A DNA stretch of 64,000 bases from Chloroflexota bacterium (GCA_028873975.1 JAPPMO010000093.1:62001-126000); one strand, 5' to 3'. Positions 1 through 8,705 are shown, counted from the stretch's first letter. Program-made: numbers and translations. The notes: generated from the letters alone by a model not told the origin.

Positions 1-455
1 ATGCCGATCGTAGGTATGAAGTGGACAACGGGAAAGGAGTGGATTGCAAAGTCCTTGTTTTCAAATAGCAAGGTGTTGTCGTGCAAGCTGATGCGAGAAA
101 AGGATACCGGAAAGAAATTGGGCCAGTACTCCCAGCCGTACATATCCATCGTCTCTTCAATGCGGTTGATGCAATGAGGAATGCCATAAAAGCGCATGGG
201 CGCTTTGCGGCCCATCTGCCACATGTGCATCAACATATTCGGCACCCCGGCGACGTGATCGGAATGAAAATGCGTCAGAATGATGTCTTGTAAATCGTCG
301 TCGTTGATCCCCAGGTCCTTGATCTTATCCAGCGGATTGGACCCGGCGTCGACCAAGACCGGGGTGTCTTTCTCGCCAATTAACAGAAAATGCGTATAGT
401 CATGCTCTACGCTGTTTACCGCGCCGGCGGTTCCCAGAATGATTACGCGCGCCAT
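1..455 (-). CDS. Metallo-beta-lactamase-fold hydrolase, RNase Z-like (partial, C-terminus off window)
   Basis: The first 151 codons of a metallo-beta-lactamase-fold enzyme are visible; the rest lies beyond the left edge. The zinc motif HFHSDH is at residues 62-67 (H62, H64, D66, H67), after an LVDAG strand at 34-38. A second histidine, H145, sits in a VVHFIPTIG segment that resembles the RNase Z/ElaC branch. RNase Z enzymes cut the 3' trailer from tRNA precursors, but related proteins act on other phosphodiesters, so the substrate is inferred. The start is the ATG at 455, preceded by an AAAGG Shine-Dalgarno about 9 nt upstream. No partner gene shares its transcript visibly, since lgt ends 228 bp away. 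Confidence 0.8.
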   Translation of the reverse strand, partial: MARVIILGTAGAVNSVEHDYTHFLLIGEKDTPVLVDAGSNPLDKIKDLGINDDDLQDIILTHFHSDHVAGVPNMLMHMWQMGRKAPMRFYGIPHCINRIEETMDMYGWEYWPNFFPVSFSRISLHDNTLLFENKDFAIHSFPVVHFIPTIG

Positions 456-682
456 ACACTTGCCTTTGAATCGGACTCAGTCCATTTTGGCAGATGTAGC
501 AAACACCCTGTCCGTCTATCCGTCAGTATTGACGATACCATAGTTCAGAAATAATCGAAACACTCTAGCGATCGCTTGACAAGCCTCGTCCGCCACCCAG
601 CCAGGGTTTCAATTCCAGAAACTCCCTCCGCAAATGATTGCGGGCTTCTGTCTCATCCTGGCCTGAGCCAATGCGGGGTCCT

Positions 683-1774
683 TTACGCGCCGGACTGCGG
701 CAGTTGCTCGGCTTGTTCCGCGGCCGCGTCCGCCCCCTTGGCGTCGCTGTAGTTGCCGCCGCGGTGACGGTATAACAGAAGCGCAACCGAGGCTAGGAAA
801 GCGATTATTGTAATGGTCTGCGAGCTGTTGATGCCGGAGGTCCCAATCGTGGCGATCTCCACGCGCAGGAATTCCAACAGGAAGCGCGCGAATGAATACT
901 GGGCGATATACAGCAGCAGGATATCTCCGCTCAACAAGCGGCCGCGATACTGTTGATAGACCCGCCAGAGCACGTAAAAGGCGATCAGGCTCCATATCGC
1001 TTCATAAGCCCAAAGCGGGTGAAACAATGTATCTGAAGGATAGTCAATCAAGCTTTCGTAAGGCGCCACGCGCGCGTCCCGCGGGATTTGAATGCCCCAG
1101 GGCAGAGTAGTCGGCGCCCCATACAGTTCCTGGTTCACATAATTGGCAAATCGACCAATGGCTTGGCCAACTGGTATCGCGACTCCAGCGATATCCATCC
1201 AGGGCGACAGGCGCATGCCATCGTCCGGGAAATTACTCGCGGGCCGCTCGTAACGAAATGAGGAAACATCCTTGCCGGTGACGCGCGCCATCAGCGATTC
1301 CACCAGCCAGGTCGCCGCTTGGCTCAACCACAAAACCGGCGTCAGAATGATGATGAACAGGTTTATAATACGGTTGTGCCAGCGGCTCAAATAGAGGTAG
1401 GCGCCGAATAAGCCCCCAATTATCGCGCCGAATATGCTCAAGCCCCCGCTCCAAATGGCGATTGCGCCGTTTTCGCTATCGAAAAAATTGTCCAGGAACC
1501 AGGCAGTGTTTTGACAAACTTCTCCTTCTATGCCGCAGCCGGCGGTCAAAGAAATAGGCGGGAAGAGAATGAACCACAGGCGGGCGCCGATAATGCCCGG
1601 GACAATCGCCCAGGTCAATCCGCCCCAAATATGGTCAGGATCGCGTCCGCTGCGCTTTGCCAGCATGGACGCGACGGCGGCGCCAAGCAATAGCGCGACA
1701 ACGATGATAATGCCGTAATAGCGTATCTGCAGGTTGCCGACAACAATGTAGGTTTGTTCAAATTCCATCGTCAC
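683..1774 (-). CDS. lgt: Prolipoprotein diacylglyceryl transferase
   Basis: Membrane enzyme that transfers diacylglycerol from phosphatidylglycerol to the lipobox cysteine of prolipoproteins, the first step of lipoprotein maturation. The family signature is GRFANYVNQELYG at residues 207-219, followed by HPLWAYE at 252-258. At least seven hydrophobic segments are visible. At 363 residues it is longer than the usual 270-300: extra stretches lie near 72-104 (with two cysteines, C80 and C87) and near 163-190, plus a polar tail after 338. The first possible codon is GTG at 1774, overlapping the TGA of the upstream phosphatidyltransferase gene by 3 nt; ATG at 1768 with a GAGG site is an equally good start. 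The two genes form a leftward operon of envelope lipid functions. Confidence 0.93.
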   Translation of the reverse strand: MTMEFEQTYIVVGNLQIRYYGIIIVVALLLGAAVASMLAKRSGRDPDHIWGGLTWAIVPGIIGARLWFILFPPISLTAGCGIEGEVCQNTAWFLDNFFDSENGAIAIWSGGLSIFGAIIGGLFGAYLYLSRWHNRIINLFIIILTPVLWLSQAATWLVESLMARVTGKDVSSFRYERPASNFPDDGMRLSPWMDIAGVAIPVGQAIGRFANYVNQELYGAPTTLPWGIQIPRDARVAPYESLIDYPSDTLFHPLWAYEAIWSLIAFYVLWRVYQQYRGRLLSGDILLLYIAQYSFARFLLEFLRVEIATIGTSGINSSQTITIIAFLASVALLLYRHRGGNYSDAKGADAAAEQAEQLPQSGA

Positions 1775-2406
1775 TCGCCTCTGTTCTTCAAAGCGCTATA
1801 CACATAGCGCAATCGCTGCAAGGCGGTCAGATTTGTGCCGACCGCAAGAATGACCAGACCAATTTCAAGCGGTTGAACACTTTGCAAGACGCCGGCAGCC
1901 AAGGTCATCACCAGGATAACAGCCACACGCTCCAAACGAGAAAACCAGCCGACGGCGACGGCGATACTGACTTTGCTGTCATCTGCGCGAGCGCGTACAT
2001 AACTGACCAGATAGCTGCCAATAAGCGAAAACAAAGCCAACATCAACATGTCGAGCCGGCCATGCCGCGCAAAATGATAACCGAAAGCGGCGAAAATAAA
2101 ACCGTCAGCATAGCGATCCAGCGTCGAATCCAGCACCATGCCAAAAGACCCCTGACGTTGGATTGCGCGCGCGACAGCGCCGTCAATAGCGTCCAGAGGC
2201 AAGCTGAGCAGGAGCAGGACACCGCCACTGAGGAAATCGCCCGTGCCGATATAGACCGCCGCCACGCCAACAAGCAGCAGTCCTAGCGCCGTGATCGCGT
2301 CGGGGGGCGCGCCCAAGCGCGCCAGCCAACGGCCGATGCGATCCAAGGGCATGCGCAGGCTTTGGCGTGATTTGTCGGTTAAGGTTGGCAAGTTGTCGTC
2401 AGTCAT
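1771..2406 (-). CDS. CDP-alcohol phosphatidyltransferase
   Basis: Integral membrane enzyme that joins a CDP-activated diacylglycerol or inositol/glycerol-type head group to an alcohol phosphate. The complete CDP-OH motif is present: D72, D75-G76, A79-R80, then eight residues, G89, D93 and D97. The 211 residues carry about five or six hydrophobic segments, normal for the family. The head group cannot be read from sequence; PgsA-like and archaetidylinositol-phosphate-synthase-like members share this motif. It overlaps lgt by 4 nt and probably precedes it in one transcript, and Lgt uses phosphatidylglycerol, which fits but does not prove a PgsA-like role. ATG at 2406; the tRNA-Pro gene diverges just upstream. 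Confidence 0.88.
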   Translation of the reverse strand: MTDDNLPTLTDKSRQSLRMPLDRIGRWLARLGAPPDAITALGLLLVGVAAVYIGTGDFLSGGVLLLLSLPLDAIDGAVARAIQRQGSFGMVLDSTLDRYADGFIFAAFGYHFARHGRLDMLMLALFSLIGSYLVSYVRARADDSKVSIAVAVGWFSRLERVAVILVMTLAAGVLQSVQPLEIGLVILAVGTNLTALQRLRYVYSALKNRGE

Positions 2407-2414
2407 TTTTCACC

Positions 2415-2443
2415 TTGTCAGCCAAACTCGCTTTGGCTACACT
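2415..2443 (+). promoter_or_regulatory. Sigma-70-type promoter of tRNA-Pro
   Basis: TTGTCA at 2415-2420 and TACACT at 2438-2443 are separated by 17 bp. Predicted initiation is near 2450, a few bases before the mature tRNA 5' end at 2458. Confidence 0.6.
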
Positions 2444-2457
2444 GTGACCCCACATGT

Positions 2458-2531
2458 CGGGGCGTGGCGCAGCCCGGTAGCGCGCACCGTTCGGGTCGGT
2501 GAGGTCGTGGGTTCAAATCCCGCCGCCCCGA
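2458..2531 (+). tRNA. tRNA-Pro (anticodon CGG)
   Basis: A 74-nt cloverleaf folds by eye. The acceptor stem pairs CGGGGCG (2458-2464) with CGCCCCG (2524-2530), with discriminator A2531. The anticodon stem CACCG/CGGTG encloses loop TTCGGGT, so the anticodon is CGG, reading proline CCG. The T arm is GTGGG-TTCAAAT-CCCGC with one G-U pair. CCA is not encoded. It diverges from the phosphatidyltransferase gene and has its own promoter. Confidence 0.95.
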
Positions 2532-2553
2532 CACAGTTTAGATCACCACCCCA

Positions 2554-2641
2554 TTTATTATAAACCGCCTCGCCCATGCGACGAGAATGCTTTTTTATCC
2601 GAGCGCGGTAGCCCAAATTCGCCGGTTACGCGCCGAGCGGC
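2554..2641 (+). repeat. Element B copy 1 (about 90-bp structured repeat)
   Basis: Starts with a TTTATTATAAAC near-palindrome and ends with GCGCCGAGCGGC. A small hairpin (TCGC-ccat-GCGA) is followed by a longer stem in which GCGCGGTA pairs with TACGCGC. It closely matches the copies at 26335-26431, 54209-54299, 60925-61010 and 63818-63904. It lies between tRNA-Pro and the MFS gene, whose stop codon begins 2 bp beyond the repeat end. Confidence 0.75.
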
Positions 2642-2643
2642 TT

Positions 2644-3903
2644 TTAGCCGGCAAGCTGCGCAGCCGGCATTCGACCATTCCTTCGCGCCCAATTCCAGAG
2701 CAATAACCCGGGAACGAGAGATATACAGGATAAGGCTCCCCCCACCCAATTCGGGATCGTCGGATCCGCGGCGAACAAGAGGCCAGCGATCGCCGTAGAT
2801 AAGATCACCGCCAGACTCATCACGGACTGATAGAGGCCAAAGATCGCGCCGCGCAACTCCACGGGCACTGTCTTGGTCAACAGCGACTGCAGCGGCGGGA
2901 TTAACAAGCCGCTGCCGACGGCGAAGATGACTACACTCGCCGTGCCAAACAGAGGCTCGACAGCGAGAGCCAGCAAAAACATGGACAGCGCGCGCGCGGC
3001 GGCCCCCATCAAGACGATCAAGGTGTCGCTGAAGTAGTTAAGCGCGGCCGGCAACAAGATAACTTGTGTGATTATTTGCCCGATTCCCACCATCATGAGC
3101 ATCACGCCGACGCCAAGGCTCACCGAAGAGAACGATTGACCGGAAAACAAGACAGCCTCCGCAAACAGCGCCAAGGTCGCGATTAGCAAGCCCATACCGA
3201 AGCGCGCGAAAAAGCTGACGCTCAGTACCGCCACCAAGGGGACATTTCTCATCAGAGCCATCGGTCGCAGCCTGGGGGCATCGTTCTTGCGGTTGCGTTG
3301 GCGATCGTCGTGGCTCAGCGATTCTTCAAGCGTGAAATGGGTCAGGACCACCGTGCCCGCTGCCGCTATCGCCGCAAAAACGAAGGGGATCTGTGGACCA
3401 AACGCGCTTGCCAGTATGCCGCCTACCGCGGGACCAACTGCGAATCCAAGGCCGAATGCAGCCATTACATAACCGAGCGCCACCGTACGTCGGTCTTCTG
3501 GGACAATATCCGTCACGTAAGCCTGCGCGACGACGATATTTCCGCCGGTTATGCCATCTAGGATGCGCGCCAGGAACAAGACGACTGCAGACTGCGCGAA
3601 GCCAATCATCAAGAACGCGATCACGGTTCCCAGTTGGCTAAAGATGAGAACGGGCAACCTCCCTCGCCTGTCCGACAAACCTCCGATGAAGGGACCGGCC
3701 ACAAACTGCGCCGCGAAGAAGGCCGTCAGCAAGAGCGTAATTACCTCGGCCTTCATGTTGAAGGCGCTCTGGGCATACAAAGGCAAGATCGGGTGCACCA
3801 TCGAAGTGCCGAACATCTGGACAAAAACGATCATCAAGAGGGTGAACATGCGTCGGTCAACGGACCGCATCTTGAGCTTCAAATCGGCATAACCCGGTCG
3901 CAT
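2644..3903 (-). CDS. MFS transporter, multidrug-efflux type
   Basis: Twelve-helix major facilitator with the motif A signature GLSDRRGR between helices 2 and 3, of the kind seen in proton-driven drug exporters such as the TetA and Bmr groups. Substrate unknown. The protein is about 419 residues, normal for the family. ATG at 3903 is used; a TTG three codons earlier and an ATG at 3870 are alternatives, and none has a strong Shine-Dalgarno. The stop codon sits 2 bp from the end of an element B repeat. It is divergent from the histidine phosphatase gene across a 144-bp gap. Confidence 0.85.
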   Translation of the reverse strand: MRPGYADLKLKMRSVDRRMFTLLMIVFVQMFGTSMVHPILPLYAQSAFNMKAEVITLLLTAFFAAQFVAGPFIGGLSDRRGRLPVLIFSQLGTVIAFLMIGFAQSAVVLFLARILDGITGGNIVVAQAYVTDIVPEDRRTVALGYVMAAFGLGFAVGPAVGGILASAFGPQIPFVFAAIAAAGTVVLTHFTLEESLSHDDRQRNRKNDAPRLRPMALMRNVPLVAVLSVSFFARFGMGLLIATLALFAEAVLFSGQSFSSVSLGVGVMLMMVGIGQIITQVILLPAALNYFSDTLIVLMGAAARALSMFLLALAVEPLFGTASVVIFAVGSGLLIPPLQSLLTKTVPVELRGAIFGLYQSVMSLAVILSTAIAGLLFAADPTIPNWVGGALSCISLVPGLLLWNWARRNGRMPAAQLAG

Positions 3904-4047
3904 TTGAAACAACTAATCGTTGTATCATAAGCTAAAGGTCTCAAGATCGTTAGTGACAACTGAAGTTCCCAGCTGGCGCTGAATGCGCCCGCCCGAGAGA
4001 TATCGACCCGATCCGGATATATTGAGAAAAAACAACTGGAGCAAATC

Positions 4048-4662
4048 GTGGAAACTACAATTTATCTGATGCGCCATGGCCAGGTGCACAACCCGACGAA
4101 TGTGCTTTACGGGCGAAGGCCGGGTTTCGCGCTTAGCGAAGCCGGGATCCAGCAGGCGCATGCCGCCGGCAAGTGCTTGGCGGATCACACAGTTTCCGCG
4201 ATTTACTCGAGCCCGATGGAACGCGCGCGGCAAACGGCAGAGATCGTCGCGTCTTATCACAGCGCGGTTGATCCACGCGTCGACCGGCGCTTGATCGAGG
4301 TGGCGACCCCCTATGAAGGCCGCCCAATCGCGGAACTGGCGGCAATGGGCTGGGACCTTTACACGGGCAATCAACCGCCGCATGAAATCCCGCAAATGGT
4401 ACTCGACCGCGTACTGGACTTCTTCGACTCCGCGCGAGAGGCGCATCGCGGCGAATCAATCATCGCTGTCGGGCATGGCGATGTTCTGGTATTTCCCTGG
4501 CTGCATGCGCATGGATTCGCGCCCGAAGCGCTGATGAAGGACAATCTAATGAACCACATGCTCCCGGTCGATTATCCAGCCACCGCGTCGATCATGACTT
4601 TCATATTCGATGAGTCGCCGGGCGGCGCAGCGTTGCGAGCGACTTATGTTTGTCCTTACTAA
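4048..4662 (+). CDS. Histidine phosphatase (phosphoglycerate mutase-like)
   Basis: Branch of the histidine phosphatase superfamily. The catalytic RHG is at residues 9-11 (H10 is phosphorylated), with the second histidine H143 in the GHGD segment and a conserved SSPMERARQTAE stretch. Such proteins dephosphorylate small phosphoesters; this one could be a cobalamin-, sugar- or glycerate-phosphate phosphatase, and the substrate is not evident. Start is GTG at 4048 with GGAG at 4038-4041. Length 204 is normal. A GC-rich 8-bp inverted repeat (4674-4681 with 4700-4707) follows the stop but lacks a T tract, so it is not called a terminator. Confidence 0.82.
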   Translation: METTIYLMRHGQVHNPTNVLYGRRPGFALSEAGIQQAHAAGKCLADHTVSAIYSSPMERARQTAEIVASYHSAVDPRVDRRLIEVATPYEGRPIAELAAMGWDLYTGNQPPHEIPQMVLDRVLDFFDSAREAHRGESIIAVGHGDVLVFPWLHAHGFAPEALMKDNLMNHMLPVDYPATASIMTFIFDESPGGAALRATYVCPY

Positions 4663-4842
4663 GACCTCGGCTGGCGACCGCGGCGAGTTTCCGCATCGGG
4701 CGGTCGCGGGACGTAAGTAAATGGCAGTGAATCGCGTCTTAATCATGCAAAATGTACGACTGCTTGATTTCCCCTCTTGTGCATCTTGTATGATTATGAT
4801 AGATTTCTTTCCTTGTGCGTCAATAACAACAGGAGCATAAAC

Positions 4843-5001
4843 ATGGAACACTTGACCTTCAGCGCCGAGTTAATGCACAAGCAGCGCGCCATCGAATTGC
4901 AGGAGATTGCGCGAGTAGAACGTTTCCTGCAAGAAAAGAAGAATCGCGACGCAGTGGATTGGCAGCAGCGACGTCTTCGCCGGAACCGAAAGAATCGATA
5001 A
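4843..5001 (+). CDS. Small basic protein of unknown function (52 aa)
   Basis: Unrecognised. The ATG at 4843 has a strong AGGAG at 4831-4835 with 7-nt spacing. The protein is rich in charged residues, looks helical (glutamine and glutamate at regular spacing through residues 15-35), and ends in a strongly basic QQRRLRRNRKNR tail that could bind nucleic acid or a membrane surface. A possible promoter lies upstream (TTGATT at 4764-4769, TATGAT at 4789-4794, spacing 19). The gene is monocistronic between two longer genes. The coding call rests on the ribosome site and the biased composition only. Confidence 0.55.
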   Translation: MEHLTFSAELMHKQRAIELQEIARVERFLQEKKNRDAVDWQQRRLRRNRKNR

Positions 5002-5159
5002 CGCGGACCTAAATCGGCTAGCCCCTTGATAGCTGGCTTGTCGCCATCCATCGCGCCATCGCTGCAGTCTCGATGGGAAGCACGCCGCCAAAGACCTTTT
5101 CCAGAAGCCTCGCAACAGCGCGGGGCTTCTGACTTCATTCCATACTGACCCGAATGTGT

Positions 5160-5188
5160 TTGCTCCAGAAAATGTGCGACCGTATAAT
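5160..5188 (+). promoter_or_regulatory. Promoter of the secreted beta-propeller-like gene
   Basis: TTGCTC at 5160-5165 and TATAAT at 5183-5188, with 17-bp spacing, ending 32 bp before the start codon at 5221. Confidence 0.6.
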
Positions 5189-5220
5189 CTTAAGGGGACG
5201 CCATACTCGAAAGGCGTTAC

Positions 5221-6309
5221 ATGAAAACCGCAATTCTCTGGCTTATCGCATGCATGTTGGTATCGGCGCCGCTGTCGGCTCAAGATACAGCCTTGCCAGA
5301 AGCCGAGCAACCGGGTTGGGATGTTTTCATACGAAACGACGAAGATGACGCGGCGACAGAACTCGTTTTCATCAACATCCTCACTGGAGAGATGAATAGC
5401 GCGAGCATCGCGGGCGAGCGATTCACATTGCTGGGAAACGCCGTTATCTATTACGATCTTGACGAAGAGCAGGTCAAGCAGGTTGCGCCGGATACTTCAA
5501 TCCGGGATCACCCATTCGTCACTAGACCGGCCGATACAGAACGGGTGGATTGGGTCCTTTCCAGAGACGGAGGAACAATCGCCTGGACCGCGACGCGTCG
5601 CGGAGACGGAGGTACCCTGAGCACTTCAACCTATGTCAGCGCCCTGGACGGCGTTGATAGTCGCGAGATATTGCTTGACGGTCCGCGCGATGGCGTTCGC
5701 GTTCTGCCTGTTGCCTTCAGCGGGGCTGCAAATGAACTGATTATGGAAGCCCACCCCGACGGAATCAGCAAGCGCTTCTCGTATACGCAGTATGCTGGAT
5801 TGTTCGCGCTGGACCTGGTCGACGGCGCTGTGAGGCAATTGCCGGACGAATCCGGATGCTACTGCGCCGCGGCTTTTGGCGATCGCGTATTCTTGCGCTT
5901 TCCGCCCTCTGAAAGCGCTGATGGCGTAGCAGTCCAGGTTTACAGCTTCGACGGAAGTCAGAAAATGGCTCTCGAGAGCGCGGCGCCGGCTGGATTCACG
6001 TCGCCCGGGGAGGCGCTGGTCAGCGCCGACGACAACCTGGCGCTATATATCGTTTCGCAAGTTCCGGCGCAAGGATCTGCTACAGACGAGACGCGCAGCG
6101 TGTTTGTTCTGGTCGATCTGCAGACTCTGGAGCAGTCGCTTGTCAGCCATCCCATTACGGGACTTGCGCGCGGGGTCGCATGGACAGAGGATCATGGCGC
6201 TGTGCTGTTCACGAACGATCAGCAGCTAGGCGCCTGGAAGCTTCGCTTGTCTGACGGGAAGATTAGCGAGGTAGCCTCTGCCCTTTACCTGGGCAGCTTG
6301 CAGGGGTAA
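5221..6309 (+). CDS. Secreted protein, probable WD40-like beta-propeller
   Basis: Begins with a signal peptide: MKT, a hydrophobic core (residues 4-15) and a likely cleavage after APLSA-Q near residue 21, so it is exported. The 362 residues are acidic and made of short alternating strands with many DG turns (for example SRDGG, SLDG and SFDG-like repeats), as in TolB/WD40-like periplasmic propellers. No catalytic motif is seen. It has its own sigma-70 promoter and converges with the glycosyltransferase gene 13 bp away. The fold assignment is inference from composition; ligand and partner are unknown. Confidence 0.65.
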   Translation: MKTAILWLIACMLVSAPLSAQDTALPEAEQPGWDVFIRNDEDDAATELVFINILTGEMNSASIAGERFTLLGNAVIYYDLDEEQVKQVAPDTSIRDHPFVTRPADTERVDWVLSRDGGTIAWTATRRGDGGTLSTSTYVSALDGVDSREILLDGPRDGVRVLPVAFSGAANELIMEAHPDGISKRFSYTQYAGLFALDLVDGAVRQLPDESGCYCAAAFGDRVFLRFPPSESADGVAVQVYSFDGSQKMALESAAPAGFTSPGEALVSADDNLALYIVSQVPAQGSATDETRSVFVLVDLQTLEQSLVSHPITGLARGVAWTEDHGAVLFTNDQQLGAWKLRLSDGKISEVASALYLGSLQG

Positions 6310-6322
6310 CGAGCCTGGTTTA

Positions 6323-7483
6323 TCAGGATACTTGCGTGCGCGCGATATTGGGCTTGTTCGCAAAATCCCATACGGCTTCCGCGATTTCCCAGACGGCGTT
6401 TGGGCGCGCGATTCTACGGGCATTAGCCGACCGCCTGGCCAGCATTTCGGGACCTTCCCCGAGCCAGTCAATGATCTTCAACACGACCTTTTCCGGCTTT
6501 GGCAAGTAAACGCCGGCGTCGTTCTCCAGCACCAGTTTCACGTTTCCCGTTTCCTGCCCGGGTATGCGATCGCTGATAATCATTGGCAAACCGGCGATGG
6601 CGGCTTCGCTAATCGTCGAGGGACCGGCTTTGGTGACAATGATATCGGAGGCAGCCATAAGGCGAGGCATTTCGTGGTGATTGGTCACGAAGCCGAATAT
6701 ATGCCGCGCATTCCTCCAGACACGCGATTCGAGCTTGGTCTTGAGGTCTTCGTTTCGCCCGCAGACTACGACAATCTGTACCTGGAGCCGCTGCGCGTCG
6801 AGCGCCTTGACCATTTTATAGATCGTCCCCATGCCTTCGCCGCCGGCGACGAACAAGACTGCGGGCAAATGCGGATCAAAACCGAAGTCTTTGCGCGCCT
6901 CCGCCTTGCTCGTCATTGATTTGATGAAATGCGGATTCACCGGCAAACCTGTGATCTGCATCTGCGATGAGGACATGCCCAGCCTCAGTCCGCGCCGGTA
7001 AGCGGTTTCAGTGGGAACAAAGCAGTAATCGACGCGAGGATCGTACCAAAACGAGGGCGTGGTCACCAAGTCAGTGACCACTGTCAAGAAAGGCGGTCGT
7101 TCATCCAAGGTCAAAAAAGCCCGGAATGTCGGGTTCGCAATCACCGAATGCGTACAAACCACGACATCGGCGGGATGCTCCCGCACGACGCGCCGCAGAT
7201 TCTTGCGATTGTTGCGATAGATAAACTGTCGCGCCAAACGGGCCCGGTGTTTGCCGTCGAAGCTGTGATACATTAGCGCCCAAAGCAGCTTCGACGTGTT
7301 GACGACCAGAGGATACAATTCCGGCTGTTTGTTGAGGGGCCACTTCAACTCGCGCAGTACGTCGACGGCATCGAATTCAACAGCGTCGCCATACATTATC
7401 GTCATGGCATCCTGAATTGCTTGAAACGCGGAACGGTGGCCGCCACCGGTATCCGAAAACAGAAATAGGACTCGCTTCGTCAC
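6323..7483 (-). CDS. Processive lipid glycosyltransferase, MGDG-synthase/UgtP-like
   Basis: GT28-family enzyme. It has the N-terminal SDTGGGHRSA motif (residues 10-19) that defines monogalactosyldiacylglycerol synthases and the Bacillus UgtP type, and a C-terminal nucleotide-sugar site of the form VTKAGPSTISEAAIAGLPMI. These enzymes add galactose or glucose to diacylglycerol at the cytoplasmic face of the membrane, making glycolipids. The 386 residues match the family. The sugar and lipid specificity cannot be read. It is transcribed alone, apparently from a promoter around 7601-7629. Confidence 0.85.
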   Translation of the reverse strand: MTKRVLFLFSDTGGGHRSAFQAIQDAMTIMYGDAVEFDAVDVLRELKWPLNKQPELYPLVVNTSKLLWALMYHSFDGKHRARLARQFIYRNNRKNLRRVVREHPADVVVCTHSVIANPTFRAFLTLDERPPFLTVVTDLVTTPSFWYDPRVDYCFVPTETAYRRGLRLGMSSSQMQITGLPVNPHFIKSMTSKAEARKDFGFDPHLPAVLFVAGGEGMGTIYKMVKALDAQRLQVQIVVVCGRNEDLKTKLESRVWRNARHIFGFVTNHHEMPRLMAASDIIVTKAGPSTISEAAIAGLPMIISDRIPGQETGNVKLVLENDAGVYLPKPEKVVLKIIDWLGEGPEMLARRSANARRIARPNAVWEIAEAVWDFANKPNIARTQVS

Positions 7484-7600
7484 AATTGGACTTTCCTAGG
7501 ATGGGCGCCTGTCGACCCAAGACGCGAACGGCTGTCATTGAGTGACGTTTGCGCCCGTTTCGGCTTTGTATTGACGCCTTGCGCCGCAACGATCCCCGCA

Positions 7601-7629
7601 ATTATATCATAGTTGGCGCAGGCGCTGAA
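7601..7629 (-). promoter_or_regulatory. Possible promoter of the MGDG-synthase-like gene
   Basis: On the minus strand, a perfect TATAAT (7606-7601) lies 17 bp from a weak TTCAGC (7629-7624). The -10 is convincing; the -35 is poor. Confidence 0.4.
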
Positions 7630-7649
7630 ACATTGTCATACAGGTAGCC

Positions 7650-7702
7650 AGGGCAATCGCTTCAAGTTTTTTTCAACACAGGAACGCAGAGCACACAGAG
7701 TT
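7650..7702 (+). repeat. Element A, left copy
   Basis: Starts CAGGGCAATCGC, continues through a T-rich run and CACAG, and ends in CGCAGAGCACACAGAG. It is the same family as 7806-7876 (opposite strand) and the interrupted copy at 63783-63925. Repeats with a CACAGAGGC-type core are common dispersed intergenic sequences in many bacterial genomes. Confidence 0.7.
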
Positions 7703-7805
7703 CGTTGCTGTTCAGACGACATTTCTTCATATAATCCGAACCTGAGCTTAAGAAAGTGTTATAAGAGAAACGTGATTTTGCACTCGAAAACACATTTGAA
7801 ATAAG

Positions 7806-7876
7806 AGATTTATGTTTTTCTCTGTGTCCTCGGCGCCTCTGTGGCGAAAAAATAATTTGATGCAATTGCCCTGCAT
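7806..7876 (-). repeat. Element A, right copy (inverted)
   Basis: Reverse complement reads CAGGGCAATTGCATCAA, a T-rich run, CGCCACAGAGGCGCCGAG and ACACAGAG. It pairs with the left copy as imperfect inverted-repeat arms. It also supplies the uninterrupted reference for the copy at 63.8 kb that carries an insertion. Confidence 0.7.
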
Positions 7877-7955
7877 TCTTCCATCAATCTTCCCAAGTGG
7901 CATGAGTTTCGTGTATAGTTAAGCTGAATGCGCCACAGTGAGAAAGTAAGTTCCC

Positions 7956-8702
7956 ATGTTCTTGGATCTGCACCCCATCACCATTGTCATCAATCTCATT
8001 GCGCTTGGCATTGGCATGACCGTACATGAATTCGCTCACAATTTTGTCGCTTGGAAGATGGGGGATCCCTTGCCAAAAGAACAGGGACGCTTAACGCTGA
8101 ATCCGCTTGTGCATATAAACTGGGTGGGCTGGCTGATGTTCGCAATCATCGGCTTTGGCATTCTGGGCAGCGCGCCAATCTCTCCCCAGCGCATGCGCGA
8201 TCCACGCCGGGGCTTTCTCGCCGCGGTGGCAGCCGGTCCCTTTTCCAACCTGTGCCTGGCGTTGATCTTCGCGATCATCCTTCGCCTCGGCGGGATTGCT
8301 GTTGATGGTTACTACCTCTATACCTTGCCGGATTCGATAGCCAGCCCTCTCGGCGCGCTGGCGGCTTTCATGTACGCGATGGTCTTTTGGAACGTGCTGC
8401 TTTTCGTCTTCAATTTGATACCGCTTTTCCCGATTGACGGCTGGCACATCGTATTGACGCTGTTGCCCGGTTCCTGGCTAAATCGCATGCAAATCCCAGT
8501 TGCGATCCAGCAGAATCTGCGCCCCTTGGCGGAGTTTTTGATGCGCCCGGCTTTCAAATGGCGCGATTGGCAAGTCCTTAGCTACTACGTTTTCCTCGGC
8601 ATGATCTTTTTGTCCTTCATCCCGATTGCCGGTCTGAGCCCACTAGGGCTCTTGATCGGGCAGCCTACCAGCGCAATAATGCGCCTGTTGCTGTTCTTAT
8701 AA
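7956..8702 (+). CDS. Site-2-protease-like membrane metalloprotease (M50)
   Basis: Intramembrane zinc peptidase. HEFAH is at residues 24-28 within the first hydrophobic segment, and the second metal-ligand motif NLIPLFPIDG is at 153-162, which supplies the aspartate (D161). There are about six membrane segments and no PDZ domain, as in the compact bacterial group of 200-250 residues. Members cleave transmembrane substrates, but the substrate is unknown. The HD-domain gene starts 3 bp after the stop, so the two are almost certainly co-transcribed. Confidence 0.88.
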   Translation: MFLDLHPITIVINLIALGIGMTVHEFAHNFVAWKMGDPLPKEQGRLTLNPLVHINWVGWLMFAIIGFGILGSAPISPQRMRDPRRGFLAAVAAGPFSNLCLALIFAIILRLGGIAVDGYYLYTLPDSIASPLGALAAFMYAMVFWNVLLFVFNLIPLFPIDGWHIVLTLLPGSWLNRMQIPVAIQQNLRPLAEFLMRPAFKWRDWQVLSYYVFLGMIFLSFIPIAGLSPLGLLIGQPTSAIMRLLLFL

Positions 8703-8705
8703 GAT

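Larger units (their letters stand above)
7484..7955. other. Gene-free interval carrying an inverted pair of element A
   Basis: No credible coding region. It holds the likely promoter of the leftward glycosyltransferase gene near 7601-7629, two oppositely oriented copies of element A (7650-7702 and 7806-7876) around a 103-bp AT-rich core, and a weak TATAGT box at 7914-7919 ahead of the peptidase gene. Confidence 0.7.

Noticed and set aside
2291..2798. Open frames on the plus strand across tRNA-Pro and element B
   Set aside because: They run through a clear tRNA and a repeat, have no ribosome site and no recognisable protein.
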